Source of the DNA: Symbiodinium natans
Lineage: Eukaryota; Sar; Dinophyceae; Suessiales; Symbiodiniaceae
Reading direction: 5' to 3'
Length of the DNA: 64,000 bases
NCBI GenBank assembly: GCA_905221605.1
Contig: CAJNDS010000891.1
Location: 804,288-868,287 of the forward strand
Below, piece after piece: positions 21,328 through 32,013 of the stretch. Positions within the stretch are counted from its first letter, which is position 1, and every line of letters starts with the position of its first letter. The notes beneath the pieces were generated by a model that ran no database searches, was not told the origin of the DNA, and saw nothing but the letters and a program-made list of their open reading frames with translations. The translations under genes and the position numbers were made by a program.

Positions 21328-21835
21328 GGTTTAGGGTTTAGGGTTTAGGGTTGTTTGTGTTTGAGGTTAGGGCTTATCGGGATACTTGTGTAGGGTATAG
21401 GGTGGTTACCCCCTGAACCCTGGAGAGAGCTTTTAGCGCTGGACCCGCTATGGACCAGAACGATATGGAACCCGGAACCCTAAACCCTAAACCCTAAAAC
21501 CCTAAACCCTACACCCTACACCCTACACCCTAAACCCTAAACCCTAAACCCTAAACCCTAAACCCTAAACCCTAAACCCTAAACCCTAAACCCTAAACCG
21601 CAGCGGGTGGTGGGGGGGGGATACAGGAGCGAAGAATTGCCACTCTGATCCCCATGTATTTGGGGGCTTCCGAAAACTAGGGGGTGCCCTTTTTGGGGGT
21701 CCCTTTAAGGGGCTTCTACTCCATTTAGGGGGTATAAAAGGGGGTAGTACCCCTGTGTTTGGAAATGCCCATTTGTACTCTAAACAGCCCTAAACCCTAA
21801 ACCCTAAACCCTTAAAAAAAGGAGCCGCTGATCTG

Positions 21836-21877
21836 AGACATGCGTCGCCCGCTCGTCCTTCCGACGCGCGCCCGGAG
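21836..21877 (+). CDS. Weak plus-strand exon candidate
   Basis: GCTGATCTGAG precedes and AG|GTAAGA, a full consensus donor, follows; one frame reads MRRPLVLPTRAR. The short length and CpG-rich content keep confidence low. Confidence 0.25.
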
Positions 21878-21953
21878 GTAAGAAAGTGGGGTTCGCTATC
21901 TGATCTCCATGGCTGCGGAGGGTTTAGGGTTTAGGGTTTAGGGGTAGTTAGAA

Positions 21954-22046
21954 GGGACACCTATAATAGCCCCCAAATAGTAGGATTCCCCTTACAATGA
22001 TATTGTAAGGGGAATCCTACTATTTGGGGGCTATTATAGGTGTCCC
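21954..22046. repeat. Perfect 45-bp inverted repeat with 3-nt spacer
   Basis: The arm starting GGGACACCTATAATAGCCCC is followed after GAT by its exact reverse complement, ending GGTGTCCC. Preceded by a TTTAGGG block. The absence of any mismatch implies very recent formation or ongoing correction. Confidence 0.95.
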
Positions 22047-22266
22047 CTGTTTTCGTAAACCCCCGTGTTGTTCCCTCGTCACCCTCAGCAGTCAACTGAA
22101 GGGTACGTACTTAATGCCCTAAATAACCCTAAACCCAAAACCCAAAACCCTAAACCCTAGTTACACTCTGGTCTCAGAGACGTGTAGGCTTGATAGGGTT
22201 TAGGGTTTAGGGTTTAGGGTTTAGGGTTTAGGGTTTAGGGTTTAGGGTTTAGGGTTTAGGGTTTAG

Positions 22267-22378
22267 CCCCTAAGGGTCCATGTACCTAAGCAAGGAATGC
22301 TTGAGCCCCAAGTACCTCCTAAACAGGGACGTTTGGGGCCCAAGTACACAATGATTTGGTACATGGACCCTTAGGGGT
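22267..22378. mobile_element. MITE-like element, family E
   Basis: CCCCTAAGGGTCCATGTACC and GGTACATGGACCCTTAGGGG are perfect inverted ends; interior contains CCCCAAGTACCTCCTA and GGGCCCAAGTACA. Copies near 23.1, 25.4 and 61.2 kb. Confidence 0.85.
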
Positions 22379-22589
22379 AGTGACTACCCCCAGTTTAGTA
22401 CTATTATCAGGACACCAATCAGGTACCCCTAGTTTCGAAAAGCCCCCAACGAATATTGGGATTGGTGTGGTGGGGGACCTGAATCCAGAAATAACAAGGG
22501 CGCCCTTCTGATGATTCAAGAGGTTGCGAAGGGAACCGGACCCTAAAGAGGGAGTAATGCCACACTAGCGTGCCACCCCAAGGACACTG

Positions 22590-22629
22590 AACACACACAC
22601 ACACGCACACACACACACACACACACACT
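22590..22629 (+). repeat. CA microsatellite
   Basis: About twenty CA units with one G interruption; a GT-rich counterpart occurs near 505-545. Confidence 0.9.
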
Positions 22630-22698
22630 GGGTTTAGGGTTTATGGTTGGGTTTAGGGTTTCGGGTTTCGGGACAGCAATGTGGTCCCTTTTCCCAAC

Positions 22699-22751
22699 CT
22701 GATAGAACTGGAGGAAGTCCAGGTTGTCCACCTGGCTAATCCAGAGTGCCG
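22699..22751 (-). CDS. Putative short exon with canonical sites
   Basis: Acceptor AAAGCCCTCAG and donor CAG|GTTGGG. Two leading bases and 17 codons: ALWISQVDNLDFLQFYQ. Good coding composition. Confidence 0.5.
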
Positions 22752-22982
22752 CTGAGGGCTTTCAGGGATTTTTGAGGCAAGGGTTTAGGGTTTAGGGTTT
22801 ATAGGGTTTAGGGTTTAGGGTTTAGGGTTTAAGGTTTAGGGTTTAGGGTATAGGCTTTAGGGCTTTAGGGTTTAGGGGGCAGGGCTCAGGGTTTAGGGTT
22901 TAGGGTTTAGGGTTTGCCTGTTGAGGTTGGGGCCCCAATGTTTGGAGGGGGTGGGTGGGGGGGTGGGAGGGGAGGGGCTGAC

Positions 22983-23041
22983 CAAGACTTCCTGATTTGG
23001 GTGGTGTTGAAGGTCAGGTTGCTGTCTTCCGGCTTCATGGC
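22983..23041 (-). CDS. Putative short exon
   Basis: Acceptor CTTAGCCAG and donor GTCAGC. Reads AMKPEDSNLTFNTTQIRKS with two trailing bases; contains two N-glycosylation sequons. It does not match 22699-22751 in phase, so an exon may be missed or the two are unrelated. Confidence 0.45.
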
Positions 23042-23066
23042 CTGGCTAAGCGGGCCGGCCCCGAAC

Positions 23067-23151
23067 AGGGTACTTGGGCCTTAAAGTACCTCCTACATGG
23101 GCGACTTTGGGGCCCAAGTATAAAATAACTAGGGTACATGGACGCTTAGGG
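23067..23151. mobile_element. MITE-like element, family E, degenerate
   Basis: Right end GGTACATGGACGCTTAGGG and core TTTGGGGCCCAAGTATA match the 22.27-kb copy; the left end is decayed. Confidence 0.6.
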
Positions 23152-24056
23152 AAACGCTAAATCCTGCCACTCACCCAAGCCCTTAAGCTCAACCTTGAGC
23201 CACGCGGAGCGTGAACCAAAAGACCTGTACCCTAACCCCAAACCCTAAACCCTAAACCCCTGACACTATGGGCACTAAACCTACGTTCCTCAGGTTTAGG
23301 GCTTAGGGTTGGGGTTTGGGGTCTAAGGTTTAGGGCTTAATTAGGGCTTAGGGTTTGGGTTTCGTATGAGATTCCAGCCTAAGGGTATGACTGGGCGTCC
23401 TAGCAAACCAACTATACCCCAAACCCGACAAGGACGCACACCTGATTGTAGATGACGGTTCCAGGGGTGAATGCCTTAAACCCTAAACCCTAAACCCCAC
23501 ACCCTAAACCCTAAACCCTAAACTCTAAACCCTAGACCCTAAACCCTAAACCCTAAACCCTGCTGCATCACAGTTTTGCATCCGCAGCTTTGCAATGTTG
23601 AACTGCGTGCTCCGATCAGATGCATTGAGCTGATGATTTTGCACGGGAGGGCTCCGATCAGATGCATTGAGCTGATATTCCCAAAGAGCCCCAATCCCTA
23701 AACCCCAAACCCTAAACCCTAAACCCTGAACCCTAAACCCTAAACCCAAAACCCTACTTTAAACCTTAACTCAGTCTGCTCTCTGCGTTCGCTACCCCTC
23801 CGGGGCATTCACAAAGAGACTCCAACATCCCCTTCAATTGTGAAATGGATCCTCCTAAACCCTAAACCCTAAACTCTAAACCCTAAACCCTAAATAACCC
23901 TAAACCCATCCTTACATCCTGAGAGGGATCCTACTGCATCCCGAGAAAGCTTCCCTAATGAAGGAGTTTTGGAGTCTGGCCAGGCCTGGCTTCGAATTTG
24001 TTACGCCTCAGGCGATTTTTTCAGAAGCAGCCTGGCACGTTGTAGAACCTGTTTTT

Positions 24057-24371
24057 TTAGAGGGAATCGTCTTCCGGTACACACTTGTTGGCTTCAAAGC
24101 TGTAGTAGTCTGCTGGCTCGCCTGTGCAGGACCGGGCGCTATACCTCGCAAACGTGATGTTCGCAGCGCCATTGGAGTGCACGCACCGAAACTGATAGCT
24201 AGACTCGGCGACGTCGCTACTGACGCACGGCCCCACCTCAACTGGGTCAAAGTCGGTCTCGGTGGAGTTCGCCAAATCGCAGCCTGCCGCGCTGTACCGA
24301 GTCCTGTTGCCTGACATCTGCCCCCCCGACTCGGTGGGAATCTCGTCGACCTCTTCCTTTGGGGCACATCC
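24057..24371 (-). CDS. Putative exon, cysteine-containing secreted-like domain
   Basis: Follows acceptor AAGGTCCTTCAG and runs to a TAA. Six cysteines occur in contexts GCAP, AAGCDL, GPCVS, FRCVH, SCTG and KCVP, with several N-x-S/T sequons, suggesting an extracellular disulfide-bonded fold. No signal peptide is visible in this exon. A GT just before the end may be the real donor. Confidence 0.6.
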   Translation of the reverse strand, partial: GCAPKEEVDEIPTESGGQMSGNRTRYSAAGCDLANSTETDFDPVEVGPCVSSDVAESSYQFRCVHSNGAANITFARYSARSCTGEPADYYSFEANKCVPEDDSL

Positions 24372-24608
24372 CTGAAGGACCTTAGTTGCTGAGTTCATGA
24401 GCCCCCCAAAAAAGCGGAGACTTTCAGTTCTATAGGGGATCTATAGGGGATTATGGTATCCCAAAAAGTGCAAAGTGTACTCACCCAGCAACTAAGGGAC
24501 AGAGCTCGCCCACAGGATGGCCGATGCTACCACCAAGCGCGTGGCAACCATCTAGAAGTGAGGGCCAGCAGTTACGTGTAGGCTGGAGCTCCGCTCTTGA
24601 GCCGAATG

Positions 24609-24710
24609 TGGGGTTTACGATATTAAGGGGTACCTTCTTGGGGTCCTTATTACAAGGGGATCCGACTATTCGAGGGTTTATCTTGGGGTCCCCTATTTTC
24701 GTAAACTCCC
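24609..24710. mobile_element. MITE-like element, family I
   Basis: GTGGGGTTTACGATATTAAG and CCCTATTTTCGTAAACTCCC are inverted ends; core GGGGTCCTTATTACAAGGGG. Good match to the 40.2-kb copy. Confidence 0.75.
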
Positions 24711-25388
24711 ATGACTCCCATGTGCTCTATGCAGCTGCACCCTGGGCTTTACTCAGTGCTTTAGAAGCACGCAACTATTGTCATGAGCAGTTTGATTGAC
24801 AGGAACATGAGCCGGTAACCGATCCCAACGGAGGGGGAGGTTACAGCTTTCGTCTGTTTGTGGGGTCTTACACCACGAAGTTTGCAAGCCCAACCCTGAG
24901 CCTAATCTGAGTAAAGGGCCGTACACGTCCGAACGCCGCGGTCGCCCTCATAGTCGCATTGAGGGAGGTGCCTTACAAGCGTGCAGAAACACAGACCTAC
25001 CAGCATCATCCCTAACCCTAATCCTAAATCCTAAACCCTAAACCCTAAACCCCAATAAGGCTTCAAGATGGCCCTTCTAACAAGGACCACAAGAGAGAAC
25101 CCTCAAATCGAGAACTGCACTTACGGGGTCGTGTGCTCCAGCGGCAGTACTAGCCTCAAACTCTAAACACTCACTAAATCCCACAGTAACCCTAATTAGA
25201 TCCTACCCCCCCCCCCCCCCGCCCATCCAAAAAACAAAAGCTTCAGAAAATCTCTACGGCGTGAGAATCTCTACGGCGGTTCGCTGCAATGTCTTGTGGA
25301 GGGGGGATTGGCAACCTCAACCATGTCTCAAAACTACAACTACCCAGCAGCCTGAACCCTAAGACCTAGACCCTAAGCCCTAGAAACC

Positions 25389-25492
25389 ATAAGGGTTCAT
25401 GCACCTGACTTATTTTGCTTGGGCCCCAAAGTCCGTATGTAGGAGGTACTTTAAGGCCCAAGAATTGCCTATTTCGGTACATGGACCCTTAG
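25389..25492. mobile_element. MITE-like element, family E
   Basis: AAGGGTTCATGCACCTGACT and CGGTACATGGACCCTTAG ends with GGAGGTACTTTAAGGCCC inside. Confidence 0.75.
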
Positions 25493-25683
25493 CCCTAAAC
25501 CCTCAACCACAAACCAGCCCTATCCCTTAAAGAACCCAGAAAACCTAAAATACGAGGCCTTAGAGCCTTAGGGTATGGGCCCTTGGGGTGAGCCCTAAAC
25601 ACATTGGGGCGTACATGCTCTTGGAGAGTCCCAAGCTACACCGCTCATAGCATGGACTTGGGCTTTAGGGTTTAGGGTTTAGG

Positions 25684-25765
25684 GTTTTGGGGTTTTGGGG
25701 TTTTGGGGTTTTGGGGTTTTGGGGTTTTGGGGTTTTGGGGTTTTGGGGTTTTGGGGTTTTGGGGT
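25684..25765 (+). repeat. GGGGTTTT octamer array
   Basis: About ten GGGGTTTT units, the repeat otherwise known from hypotrich ciliate telomeres, embedded between TTTAGGG and TTTAGGGG units. Most simply a local amplification of a variant heptamer. Confidence 0.9.
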
Positions 25766-26211
25766 TTAGGGGTTTAGGGGTTTAGGGTTTAGGGTTTAAT
25801 TGGGGTACTCTTGGGTTTAGGGTACTTTAGGGTTGATAGGGTTTGGAGTTTCAGTTTTCGGGTCCTGGTTCCTCCTGACGCCTGGTTCCTGAGTTTGCGT
25901 GTTTAGCAGGGTAAGTTCTACGTCTTAACCCCTAACAAACCCTCTAAACCAAAACAAAACCCTACGAACCCTACAAACTCTACGAATCCTACACGCCCTG
26001 CTCACTCTACAACCCCCCCCCCTCCCCCCTCCCCCACCCCCGCGAGGCTCCGCACACCCAACTCTCCAGGCCGGAATCAGCAACCTCCCAGCGGGCAAAA
26101 GATACCACAGAACAAGAAGTTACATAGGGTCTAGGGTTTAGGGTTTAGGGTTTAGGGTTTAGGGTTTAGAGTTTAGGGTTTAGGGTTTAGGGCTTAGGGC
26201 GACATGACTTG

Positions 26212-26305
26212 AGATATTCCCTCCTTATACTAACACTCTTTAGTGGGGATTATAGTAGGTGGTACTATACTCCCTGTTCAGGACTGTCAGCATAAGGGGG
26301 AGGGG
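26212..26305. mobile_element. MITE-like element, family C
   Basis: CCCTCCTTATACTAACACTC and AGGACTGTCAGCATAAGGGG ends match the family. Confidence 0.65.
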
Positions 26306-26361
26306 GTGCTTAAGCAAACAATTAGTCGATGACTCGCGACTCTATGCAGTTTACGCTTCAC

Positions 26362-26639
26362 CCTTCTTGAAATAAGGAGTGGACTGGCACTTCTCTTCCA
26401 GGCCACGTCATGGAGAAGTCGCAATGCTCTCGATACATGGTCAGCTCACGCTCCGTTTGTCGAGGTCTACTTCTCAACCCCTCTTCGAGCAGGCACTCCA
26501 GCGACATGCCCGGTGGGCCGGCCGGGCATGGCGGCAAGGCCGCAAAGAGTGTTGGCTGCGATGCTCGCCAAGTGCTGCGAAGCCGATGTGTGGCAGAACT
26601 TGGTGACGGGGTAAAGGCCGGCTCAGATCTTCTGCCGGA
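26362..26639 (-). CDS. Putative long exon, unknown protein
   Basis: Acceptor GCACCTCCAG and donor GTGAAG bound 92 codons plus two bases. First half is serine/proline/arginine rich; second half is globular-looking: GMSLECLLEEGLRSRPRQTE then RELTMYREHCDFSMTWPG and REVPVHSLFQE. Plus-strand frames over the same DNA are less natural. Family unknown. Confidence 0.55.
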
Positions 26640-26862
26640 CTGGAGGTGCATTTTCTTAACTGAGGGGCCAAACCCCAAACGCCAAAGCCTACCCTAAACC
26701 CTAAACCCCAAAAAACCTAAACCGCAAACACGAAACCCTACCCCAAACCCTAAACCCCAAACCCTAAACCTCGGAGGTCTAGCTCATTCCTCATCGATGA
26801 ACCCGAAGTACCCAACCCCTTTAGATGCATGAACTTGGGGGTGCCAGCGTGGAAGAATTCAT

Positions 26863-26978
26863 GACTACAAATTGCTTAAGAACCCCCCAAAAAAGCAAAA
26901 CATGTTCTTCCTTAATAAGGGCAATATAGGGATTACTGTTTTCTTTATTCTTTTGGGGATTCTTAAGCAAATAGTAGA
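26863..26978. mobile_element. MITE-like element, family G
   Basis: ACTACAAATTGCTTAAGAAC and GATTCTTAAGCAAATAGTAG inverted ends; core TTAATAAGGGCAATATAGGG. Confidence 0.8.
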
Positions 26979-27768
26979 TGAAAGGTCTTGGTCTAAGCTC
27001 TAAACCCTTCAAGCCCTTGGGTTTAGGGTTTCAGGTGTAGGGTTGAAGAGGTGTTAGAGGTTTAAGGGTGAAGGCTTAAAGGTGTAGGGCTTAGGGTTTT
27101 TGGTTCAGGGTTTGAGGAGGTTTAAGGGTTTCAGGGTCTAAGGGTTAGTGCTCAGGGTTTAGGGTTCAAGGTTTAGTTAGGACACGCGCCTTGGCCACCT
27201 GAACATCCCAGCGCCTGCGAGACGCAGTGTTGGGTTGGCCCTTTCAGCCCTCACGGGTCTCGGGATTTCAGGGGTTTTTGGGGGTGTTTAGCGCTTTTTG
27301 GGTATAGGGTTTTGGGTTTGCAAGGTTTTTAGGGTTTTCAGGGTATGCAGGGCTTTTTCGGACTGCTAGTAGTAATCCGAGCTTCTGATTAATTGGTGGC
27401 CCCCCCCCCCCCCCCCCCCCCCTCCACAATAAGGAATGCAGGGTTCCGCAATAGTTGGACCATGGCCCTGTATTGATTCTCTATTAAAAACAAAAGGCTG
27501 CAGATCCCTGAGGTGCTGTAGCTTTGCGTCTCCGCAAGCAAAACAAGAAGCCTGCCGACAGATTTTTGAACCCCCCCAAAAAAAAAAATCCTTTAAATGT
27601 GGGGGGTTTGTCCCATACGAAATCCACCCTAATGGAAAGTAGTCTTCCGGCGGGCTTCCGGCCAAAACAAATTTCTTTAAATGTGGGGGGTATTAATTAA
27701 ACTGATGCTCGGATTAGCTCAAGAGCCCAGACCAGGCTCCGGCAAGCTGGTCACCACGTGCAGATCAA

Positions 27769-28078
27769 CTAGCACAGCACTCGTCCTTCGATTCCGCCTC
27801 TTTGTGACGTGTATCGAGGATATCCTGTCAGAAGCGTCTGAGGCGATGGCACCACTTCAAACTTGTGGACAAAACTCGCACTCTCAGAATTCACCTCCAC
27901 AGGTGACAAGCGGATGCAGCGAGTCATCCCCCGTCTGCGTGCTATGACGCATGTAGTTCGCACATCGAACAGCACCATGTGCACTTCATTTGGCGGTTTG
28001 GCAGCAAGGTTCTGCTCACTCGAAATTTGCACAACGGCACATGCCGTAACTGCGCTCGAAACCGACTTGGCATCACGC
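27769..28078 (-). CDS. Putative long exon, last in a joined chain
   Basis: Starts after CAGCTGAAG (AG|G). Reads RDAKSVSSAVTACAVVQISS, NEVHMVLFDVRTTCVIARRR and SASFVHKFEVV before an in-frame TAG. A good internal donor (GAG|GTGAAT) could end the exon earlier. In frame with the micro-exon at 28216-28237. No family recognised. Confidence 0.55.
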
Positions 28079-28215
28079 CTTCAGCTGTAAATGGCCTAGC
28101 TGATGCTTTAGGTTTTTTTAGGGTCAGGGTGCAGGGTGTTGCGTTTAGGGTCTCCAGGCTTTAGGGTTTCCGGTTTGCTTAGGAAACGTGATCTTGTCAC
28201 ATCCACTGAGAGAAC

Positions 28216-28237
28216 ATGCTTTCCAAATATGGCCTCC
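28216..28237 (-). CDS. Hypothetical 22-nt micro-exon
   Basis: Flanked by CCCAGTCTAG and GTTCTC. Reading RPYLES, it links the phases of the exons at 28855-28950 and 27769-28078. The fit may be chance at this length. Confidence 0.25.
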
Positions 28238-28722
28238 CTAGACTGGGACCCTGCACCCTAATCCCCAACCCTAAGCCCTGAACCCTAAGCCCAAAACCCT
28301 AAACCCCAGGTGCTCGGACATCGAGCTCCAAGTGCACTCGAGTTTCTTTGGGGCTTTGGTGCTTGGAATCCGGTAGTTTGGGACTTAGGGTTTTACGGGC
28401 CAACGCCGAGAGTGACCTGCACAGGGTGTAGAGTTGAGGGTTTAGGGCTGTGAGGGTTTAGGGGTTTCAGGGGTTTAAGGGTTTAGGCTTCGGGTTCAGG
28501 GCTTTGTTGGGTTTAGGGCTTAGGGTGTAGGGGTTAGGGCTTCAAGCGTTTTAGAGCCTAAAGGGGTTCAAAAGGGTTGAGGGCTTAGGGTTTACAAGGC
28601 TTAGAGCTTGATGGCAGTCCTTTAGTTCGCCTAAACCCTCAACCCTGAATCCTAAACCCTAAACCCTAAACCCTAAACCCTAAACCCTAAACCTCATCTC
28701 TCAGGGCCCTGAGCCCCAAACC

Positions 28723-28808
28723 CTACTTGGAGGTTCATGGCACGTCTTAACCAGTTATAACTGTACTTATGACCGTACTTCTGACCATATTAGGGCACTG
28801 AAGGGGCT
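28723..28808. mobile_element. MITE-like element, family D, right-truncated
   Basis: CTACTTGGAGGTTCATGGCA left end and CAGTTATAACTG core, broken off at AAGGGGCT by telomere-like repeats. Confidence 0.65.
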
Positions 28809-28854
28809 AAACCCTGAACCCTAAACCCTAAACCCTAAAGACCCCAAACCCTAC

Positions 28855-28950
28855 ATCCTAAAGCATTCTGAGACTTTGGCTTGAAGACGCAGGTCGACGT
28901 GGCGCCGGAGATGTAGGCACGAGGACCATAGGTCAGCTGCCTGCCCGTAG
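28855..28950 (-). CDS. Putative exon, in-frame chain member
   Basis: Acceptor GGAGTTGCAG and telomeric donor GTAGGGTTTGGGG. Two leading bases, 31 codons: TGRQLTYGPRAYISGATSTC then VFKPKSQNALG. It joins in frame to 30330-30432 upstream, completing a TCT codon. Strong coding composition. Confidence 0.65.
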
Positions 28951-29669
28951 CTGCAACTCCAAAGCCTAAACCCTAAACCCTAAACCCTAAACCCCCCTAA
29001 ACCACAAACCCTAAACCCTAAACCCTAAACCCTAAACCCTAAACCCTAAACCCTAAACCCTAAACCCTAAACCCCAGCCCTAAACCCTGAACCCAGGGCT
29101 TCGATTCTTCGACACCTTACAGAGGAGCAAAGCTGTGGTGCTGCTTACCTCCTTAAGGCCTAGGCGACGCTTGGGGTTTAGGGTTTAGGGCTAGGGTTTA
29201 GGGTATGGGGGTGATTGAGGGAACTTAGGGAAACCCATTTAAATCCTACACCCGAAGCCCTAAGCCCGTGCCAAAGAAACCCAAGCCCTAAACCCCGGGC
29301 TTGGGGTTTAGGGTTTAGGGCTACGCTTAGGGTTTAGGGTTTAGGGTTTAGGGTTCAGGGTTTAGGTCTAGGGTTCAAGCACCACTGGAGGAACGCCAAC
29401 AACTAGCTTCGACAACGCCAAACAGGCAAGAGAAAACAGACTCGTCCAAGAACAACTCGAAACAAAAACTAAAACCCAAAGCCTAAACGGTACTTAGAGG
29501 CTGAAGTTTTAAGTTTAGGGTTTTGGGCCCCTGATAGGGAACCTTAGGGGCTACATTGGGGCTGCTTAGGTATTGTATATCGGGAATATAGCAATTAGAA
29601 TAACGGTCCCATTTAGGCGTCCCTCCTTATCCCTTAAAAGCAAAACCCCAAAACCCTAAAGCCTAATCG

Positions 29670-29735
29670 CTACTTGGTGGTTCGTGGTTTTAGTGTTAAG
29701 GGTCGTGTTATAAGTATCCTCACTACGGCTATGAG
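29670..29735. mobile_element. MITE-like element, family D, partial
   Basis: CTACTTGGTGGTTCGTGG left end only; the rest does not match. Confidence 0.4.
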
Positions 29736-30329
29736 GCCATCAGTATAGTTGCCATACTTGCAACCCCACCCAAATACCCATGAAGCTCCAAGCAGTGGTG
29801 GATGCTAGGGTTCGTTCTTTGTGGAAAGGTCTATGATGATTGCAGGGCTCAGGTAAGGACCCCTTAAGATCTAAACCCAACCAATACTGGGCCGCAGGGC
29901 AGTCTCGCCGGCGAGGGCGAAATGACCTCAAAACGAGGCAGAAGGGCACAAAAGGAAATGACATAGGATAAGCCCTAAACCCTAACCCCTAAACGCTCAA
30001 TCGGAGCCCCCCAAAAAAGAAACCTGTCAGGAACATCGCCTAGGTACACAGCTACGTAGGTGAGCACTCATCTTCTAACCGCATTACCTACATGTTTATA
30101 ATCTCGTATATCTATACATACATTTATAAGTAAGTGCATATTTGTAAAACTGTTCGAAAAGATACATCTCTAACTATTTGTATATTTGTAAAACTGATAT
30201 GAAAAAGTACTTCTACACAACTGCTGTTCTGAACTTCAGTCCTAAACCCTAAACCCCAAACCCCGAAAACCTGCAAACCTAGACCCTAAACTAGGCCCTA
30301 GGCCCTAAGCCCTAAACCCTAAACCCTAC

Positions 30330-30432
30330 AAAGGCAGCCCTTGGCTACAGGGTTCTTCAGCCGCGCCTCGAGAATCTCCGGGAGGTTGGCAGGCCACTCG
30401 GACGCGTTGCAGGGGCGGTTGCCGCCAAGCCT
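30330..30432 (-). CDS. Putative exon, in-frame chain member
   Basis: Acceptor TTGTCAAGCAG and donor GTAGGGTTTAGGG. Phase 0 entry, 34 codons: RLGGNRPCNASEWPANLPEI then LEARLKNPVAKGCL. About 84% G/C at third positions and about half at second positions. The left flank is a CCCTAAA array and the right a TTTAGGG array. Confidence 0.7.
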
Positions 30433-30671
30433 CTGCTTGACAAGGGGGGGGCCCCCTTTGAGGAGGTTTAGGGTTTAGGGCTTACGGCTTAGGGCTTAGG
30501 GTTTAGGGTTTAGGGTTCAGGGTTTAGGGTTTAGGGTTCAGGGTTTAACGCTTCGTCTTGCGCACAAGGAGGGACACCTCCAACTAGATGCAGTGGAGAC
30601 CTACGGCCCTAGTTACGACCAACTTGATGTTCATGGTCCGTTTGTCATGAAGGAACTCACTACATCATCTT

Positions 30672-30786
30672 AGACTACTACTTGCATAAGAATCCCCAAC
30701 CATAAAGGACAATAATCCCTAAATTACCATTGTGAGGAAGAATACTTGTTATTTTTTGGGGGGGTTCTTAAGCAAATAGCAGTAGA
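30672..30786. mobile_element. MITE-like element, family G
   Basis: ACTACTACTTGCATAAGAAT and GTTCTTAAGCAAATAGCAGT ends; core GAGGAAGAATACTTG. Confidence 0.75.
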
Positions 30787-31293
30787 GGGTCTGATGCAAA
30801 TTACGGTGGCAAAATCCGAGTCTAGTTCCTCTCTGGGTGCATTCGGCCCCTCTACTTTGGATGCCCAGATACAATAACTTGGACCTCCCCCGTAAACCCT
30901 AAACCCTAAGCCCTAAGCCCTAAACCCTAAACCCTAATAAAACCCAAACCCTAAAACCCTAAACCCTAAACCCTAAAATTTAAGAGCCTCCGGCTCAAGC
31001 CGCCGACCCCGCCGGAGCATTGTTCAGGGCTCAAGCGGCGCAGCGTGCCCCGGCGCCAAACCCTAAACCCAAACCCGACCCTAAACCCTACAGCCGAAAA
31101 CCCTAAACCCTACAGCCTAAACCCTAAAGCCTCAGCCCTAAAGCCGAACCCTAAACCCCAAAGTAAAGCCCAAACCGAAACCGGAACCCTAAACCCCGAA
31201 AGCCGAAACCGAGGACAGCCCAACGACCACAGGCTTAGGGTTAAGGGTGGGAGGGCTTAGGGTTTAGGGTTTAGGGCGCAGGTTAAGTTTTTA

Positions 31294-31400
31294 CTCAGGC
31301 GGGAGGGGGGGGGGGGGGGGGGGGAGGGGCGGGGGAAGGGGGGAGGGGGGGGGGGGAGGGGAGGGGGGAAGGGGGGGGGGGTGGGAGGGGGAGGGAGGTG
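31294..31400 (+). repeat. G-rich tract with scattered A
   Basis: About 100 bases of G with A, followed 100 bp later by a run of C. Open frames across both are artefacts. Confidence 0.85.
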
Positions 31401-31616
31401 GTTTTTTGGGGTGGGCCCAAAAAACCCCCTGTGCGAAACCGCCTATGGTCCATGAGTACACGCGGTGTGGGTGGCCTGGCCCTCCACGGAAAAGCTGCCG
31501 GGGTACCCCCCCCCCCCCCCCCCCCCCCCCACGTTTTAGGGTGGGAAGGAGGGAAAAAGGGAGGTTTTCACCTCCAGAAACCTATCCAACACGCCGCCAG
31601 GGTCGGCGGACCCTAA

Positions 31617-31690
31617 ACCCCTAAGCCCCTAAGCCCCTAAGCCCCTAAACCCCTAAACCCCTAAACCCCTAAACCCCTAAACCCCTAAAC
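31617..31690 (+). repeat. CCCCTAAA octamer array
   Basis: About nine CCCCTAAA/CCCCTAAG units; a second block lies at 31768-31813. Confidence 0.85.
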
Positions 31691-31902
31691 CCCTAAACCC
31701 TAATAAAACCCAAACCCTAAAACCCTAAACCCTAAACCCTAAACCCAAATTAAACCCTAAACCCCGAAGCCCCTAAACCCCTAAACCCCTAAACCCCTAA
31801 ACCCCTAAACCCACCCTACAGCGAACTCTTACACTACTACTTGCTAAACCCTAAACCCTAAACCCCAATTAAACCCCAAACCCTAAACCCCTAAACCTCT
31901 AC

Positions 31903-32013
31903 AGCGAACTCGTCCCGGGGCTCCCGCGGAGCACAGTCCATCTCGCAGCAGTAGTCCCCGTTGCAGAGGCTGTCGCACATCCAAGGCCTGAGGTGCCAAT
32001 TTGTGCGCAAGGT
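31903..32013 (-). CDS. Putative exon, cysteine-rich, chain member
   Basis: Acceptor AACCCTCAG and donor GTAGAGG. Exactly 37 codons in phase 0: TLRTNWHLRPWMCDSLCNGD then YCCEMDCAPREPRDEFA. Five cysteines in 13 residues with CNGD loosely recall a small disulfide repeat (Lin-12/Notch-like), but I would not assign it. Joins in frame to 30330-30432. Confidence 0.65.
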
